Of a stretch of 64,000 bases of DNA, positions 62,906 through 64,000 are shown one piece after another. The notes below the pieces were generated by a model. That model made no database searches and was not told where the DNA came from. It worked only from the letters and a program-made list of their open reading frames with translations. This DNA is from Hyphomonas polymorpha PS728. Its GTDB lineage: Bacteria; Pseudomonadota; Alphaproteobacteria; Caulobacterales; Hyphomonadaceae. Where the stretch lies: assembly GCF_000685315.1 (NCBI RefSeq), contig NZ_ARYM01000005.1, positions 62,001-126,000 of the forward strand, written 5' to 3'. The position numbers and the translations under genes are program-made. The first letter of the stretch is position 1, and each line of letters begins with the position of its first letter.

Positions 62906-62952
62906 TGTTGAGAGGGCCGCCTGAAATTCAGCCGGTCCACGGGAAAAGCAGC

Positions 62953-63540
62953 ATGTCAGGCGCCTCATACTTTCACCCCCCGCCGGATGGCGTAGTTCCT
63001 GAGCATAATCTTTTCTTCGCGGTCATGGCGCCCACATGCGTACATCCGTTGCTGGCAGAGAAAAGCGCCCAATTCCGAGACCGGTATGCAATACAAGGCG
63101 CGCCGATCACGCCTGACCGCTGGCATATCTCGCTGTACCCTGTCTTCAGGGGACCGCACCTTCCGCCCGAGGTGATCGCGTCATCAACGATGATTGGCGA
63201 AGCGCTGCGCTTCGAACAATTCGAACTCAAACTCGACAGGGTCATGAGTTATCAGAACAAGAGACGAAAGAAACCGTTCGTCGTATGCGCGCAGCAACCG
63301 TCGATGCATATAGACCGTCTTGTCAGGCTCATGGTTGAAACTTTTGCCGTCCTTTCAGGAGGGCCTCCCCGCGCTGCCAGCAGGATCAGCCCTCACATTA
63401 CGCTGGTATGGGACAGGAAGATTATCCCCTCGCAGGCGATTGATCCCATCACAACACCGGTCACGGAAATCGCGCTTGTCCACAGCCATGTCGGTCAATC
63501 CCGATACGAATTTCTGGGGCGTTGGGCATTGGTTCCCTGA
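62953..63540 (+). CDS. 2H phosphoesterase (LigT/ThpR-like)
   Basis: A 195-residue protein with the two HxS/T motifs of 2H phosphoesterases: H58-I-S60 in DRWHISLYPV and H148-I-T150 in SPHITLVW. Members open 2',3'-cyclic phosphates or ligate RNA ends. ATG 62953 follows GGAAAAG; the frame upstream runs back to the dnaE2 stop. It lies 47 bases after dnaE2 on the same strand with no terminator, so it is probably read from the SOS promoter. A role in repair is not established. Confidence 0.82.
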   Translation: MSGASYFHPPPDGVVPEHNLFFAVMAPTCVHPLLAEKSAQFRDRYAIQGAPITPDRWHISLYPVFRGPHLPPEVIASSTMIGEALRFEQFELKLDRVMSYQNKRRKKPFVVCAQQPSMHIDRLVRLMVETFAVLSGGPPRAASRISPHITLVWDRKIIPSQAIDPITTPVTEIALVHSHVGQSRYEFLGRWALVP

Positions 63541-63806
63541 CGGGTTCGCGGTCATCGCGAGCAAAGGACCTCCACGTCATCCCAAGACTGCCCCAACGGC
63601 ACCCCGCCCCGGAATCACGCCTGATTACGCCAAGCACACCGTTGGCGTATGAAGGTATTGAAACTTCGCCACGACCAGAATACAAACGTTTGCGTAATAA
63701 TGAGGTCAGGCGGTTTTTTGGGGTGTCTCGGTTCGGCGCCCCCATCTTCCGGGCACTCTGAATAAAATAAGCTGCGCAACGCAGCGCATACCGGGAGGAA
63801 CTGGAA

Positions 63807-64000
63807 TTGGTTGCCAGACAAAAACACCTTTCGCCGTTCCGCAATCTGGATGCTGACCCACGCGCCTCAAAGGTCGCTGGACGCAGTCTTGCCCTCCTCG
63901 CCTCTTTCGCCGCCCTTACGGGGTTGGCTGGCATCTGCGAAAGTGCGCCGAACGCGCAGCCCCCAGAGGGTCAGCAGATATGTGCACAGCTGAATTCCGG
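63807..64000 (+). CDS. Partial membrane or exported protein, runs off the window
   Basis: From TTG 63807, with GGGAGG at 63793-63798, the frame is open to the window end (64 codons). It starts VARQKHLSPFRNLDADPR and has a hydrophobic segment LALLASFAALTGLAGI at about residues 29-44, then APNAQPPEGQQICAQLN. This looks like an N-terminal signal anchor followed by an exported part. No family is recognisable. The 266-base gap before it holds no gene, only modest hairpins. Confidence 0.5.
   Translation, partial: MVARQKHLSPFRNLDADPRASKVAGRSLALLASFAALTGLAGICESAPNAQPPEGQQICAQLNS

Noticed and set aside
63541-63806. Gene or insertion element between the phosphoesterase and the last partial gene
   Set aside because: No frame has a ribosome site and no inverted repeats of useful length are present.

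Overview
The window looks like chromosome of a high-GC alphaproteobacterium, most likely Hyphomonadaceae or a Caulobacterales relative. The signs are GAAC-N7-GAAC SOS boxes, a TTAA-N7-TTAA CtrA-type box, an imuA-imuB-dnaE2 mutagenesis cassette, TonB-dependent uptake, and a ceramide (sphingolipid) locus whose gene order resembles the one I recall from Caulobacter. Everything here was read from sequence alone; family names rest on motif and similarity recognition, not on searches.

Layout. 0-8.6 kb: an ECF sigma factor plus transmembrane Ser/Thr kinase pair, a DUF3299 lipoprotein, a yybP-ykoY (Mn2+) riboswitch in front of a GDT1/UPF0016 Mn2+ exporter, an ArsR regulator, an iron-linked divergent pair (lipoprotein / PiuC hydroxylase) around a Fur-like box, and an exported Mn-type superoxide dismutase. 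8.6-10.9 kb: a terminator-bounded pair made of an unknown protein and a membrane-anchor-less VirD4/TraG ATPase. 11-15 kb: nitronate monooxygenase, acetyl-CoA hydrolase/transferase, a hotdog thioesterase, and an 88-residue gene under an SOS box that is nearly identical to the one before imuA. 15-18 kb: an OxyR-like LysR lacking the redox cysteines, and an SbtA/SbtB-like bicarbonate transporter with its PII partner. 18-31 kb: a LeuC/LeuD-like hydro-lyase with a D-2-hydroxyacid dehydrogenase, then a probable uptake and catabolic operon (TonB receptor, AtuA-like DUF1446, DUF4387, class II aldolase, GPH symporter) with MarR, Crp and LysR regulators around it. 31-34 kb: two exported proteins of unknown function.

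34.0-40.5 kb is a decayed island next to tRNA-Leu(CAG). It holds two integrase N-terminal remnants, each behind an att-like copy of the tRNA 3' end, clusters of short repeats, an internally deleted IS3-type element, and a chain of gene pieces cut mid-gene (helicase, FecR, TraG, a DptH-like ATPase), all on the minus strand.

40.7-57.3 kb appears to be one sphingolipid factory: a flippase; acyl-AMP ligase, ceramide reductase, acyl carrier protein and serine palmitoyltransferase; an overlapping minus-strand operon with LptF/LptG-like permeases, a ceramide-kinase-like protein and a Tam41-like nucleotidyltransferase; a plus-strand operon with a bacterial ceramide synthase candidate; and head-group genes (two nucleotidyltransferases, a CDP-alcohol phosphotransferase, a HAD phosphatase and a TagF-like transferase). 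Together they suggest synthesis, phosphorylation, head-group decoration and outer-membrane delivery of an anionic sphingolipid. The operon that joins ceramide phosphorylation, possible CDP activation and an Lpt-type permease pair is the most interesting system in the window.

57.4-64 kb: the SOS mutasome cassette imuA-imuB-dnaE2, a 2H phosphoesterase trailing it, and the start of a membrane protein that runs off the end.
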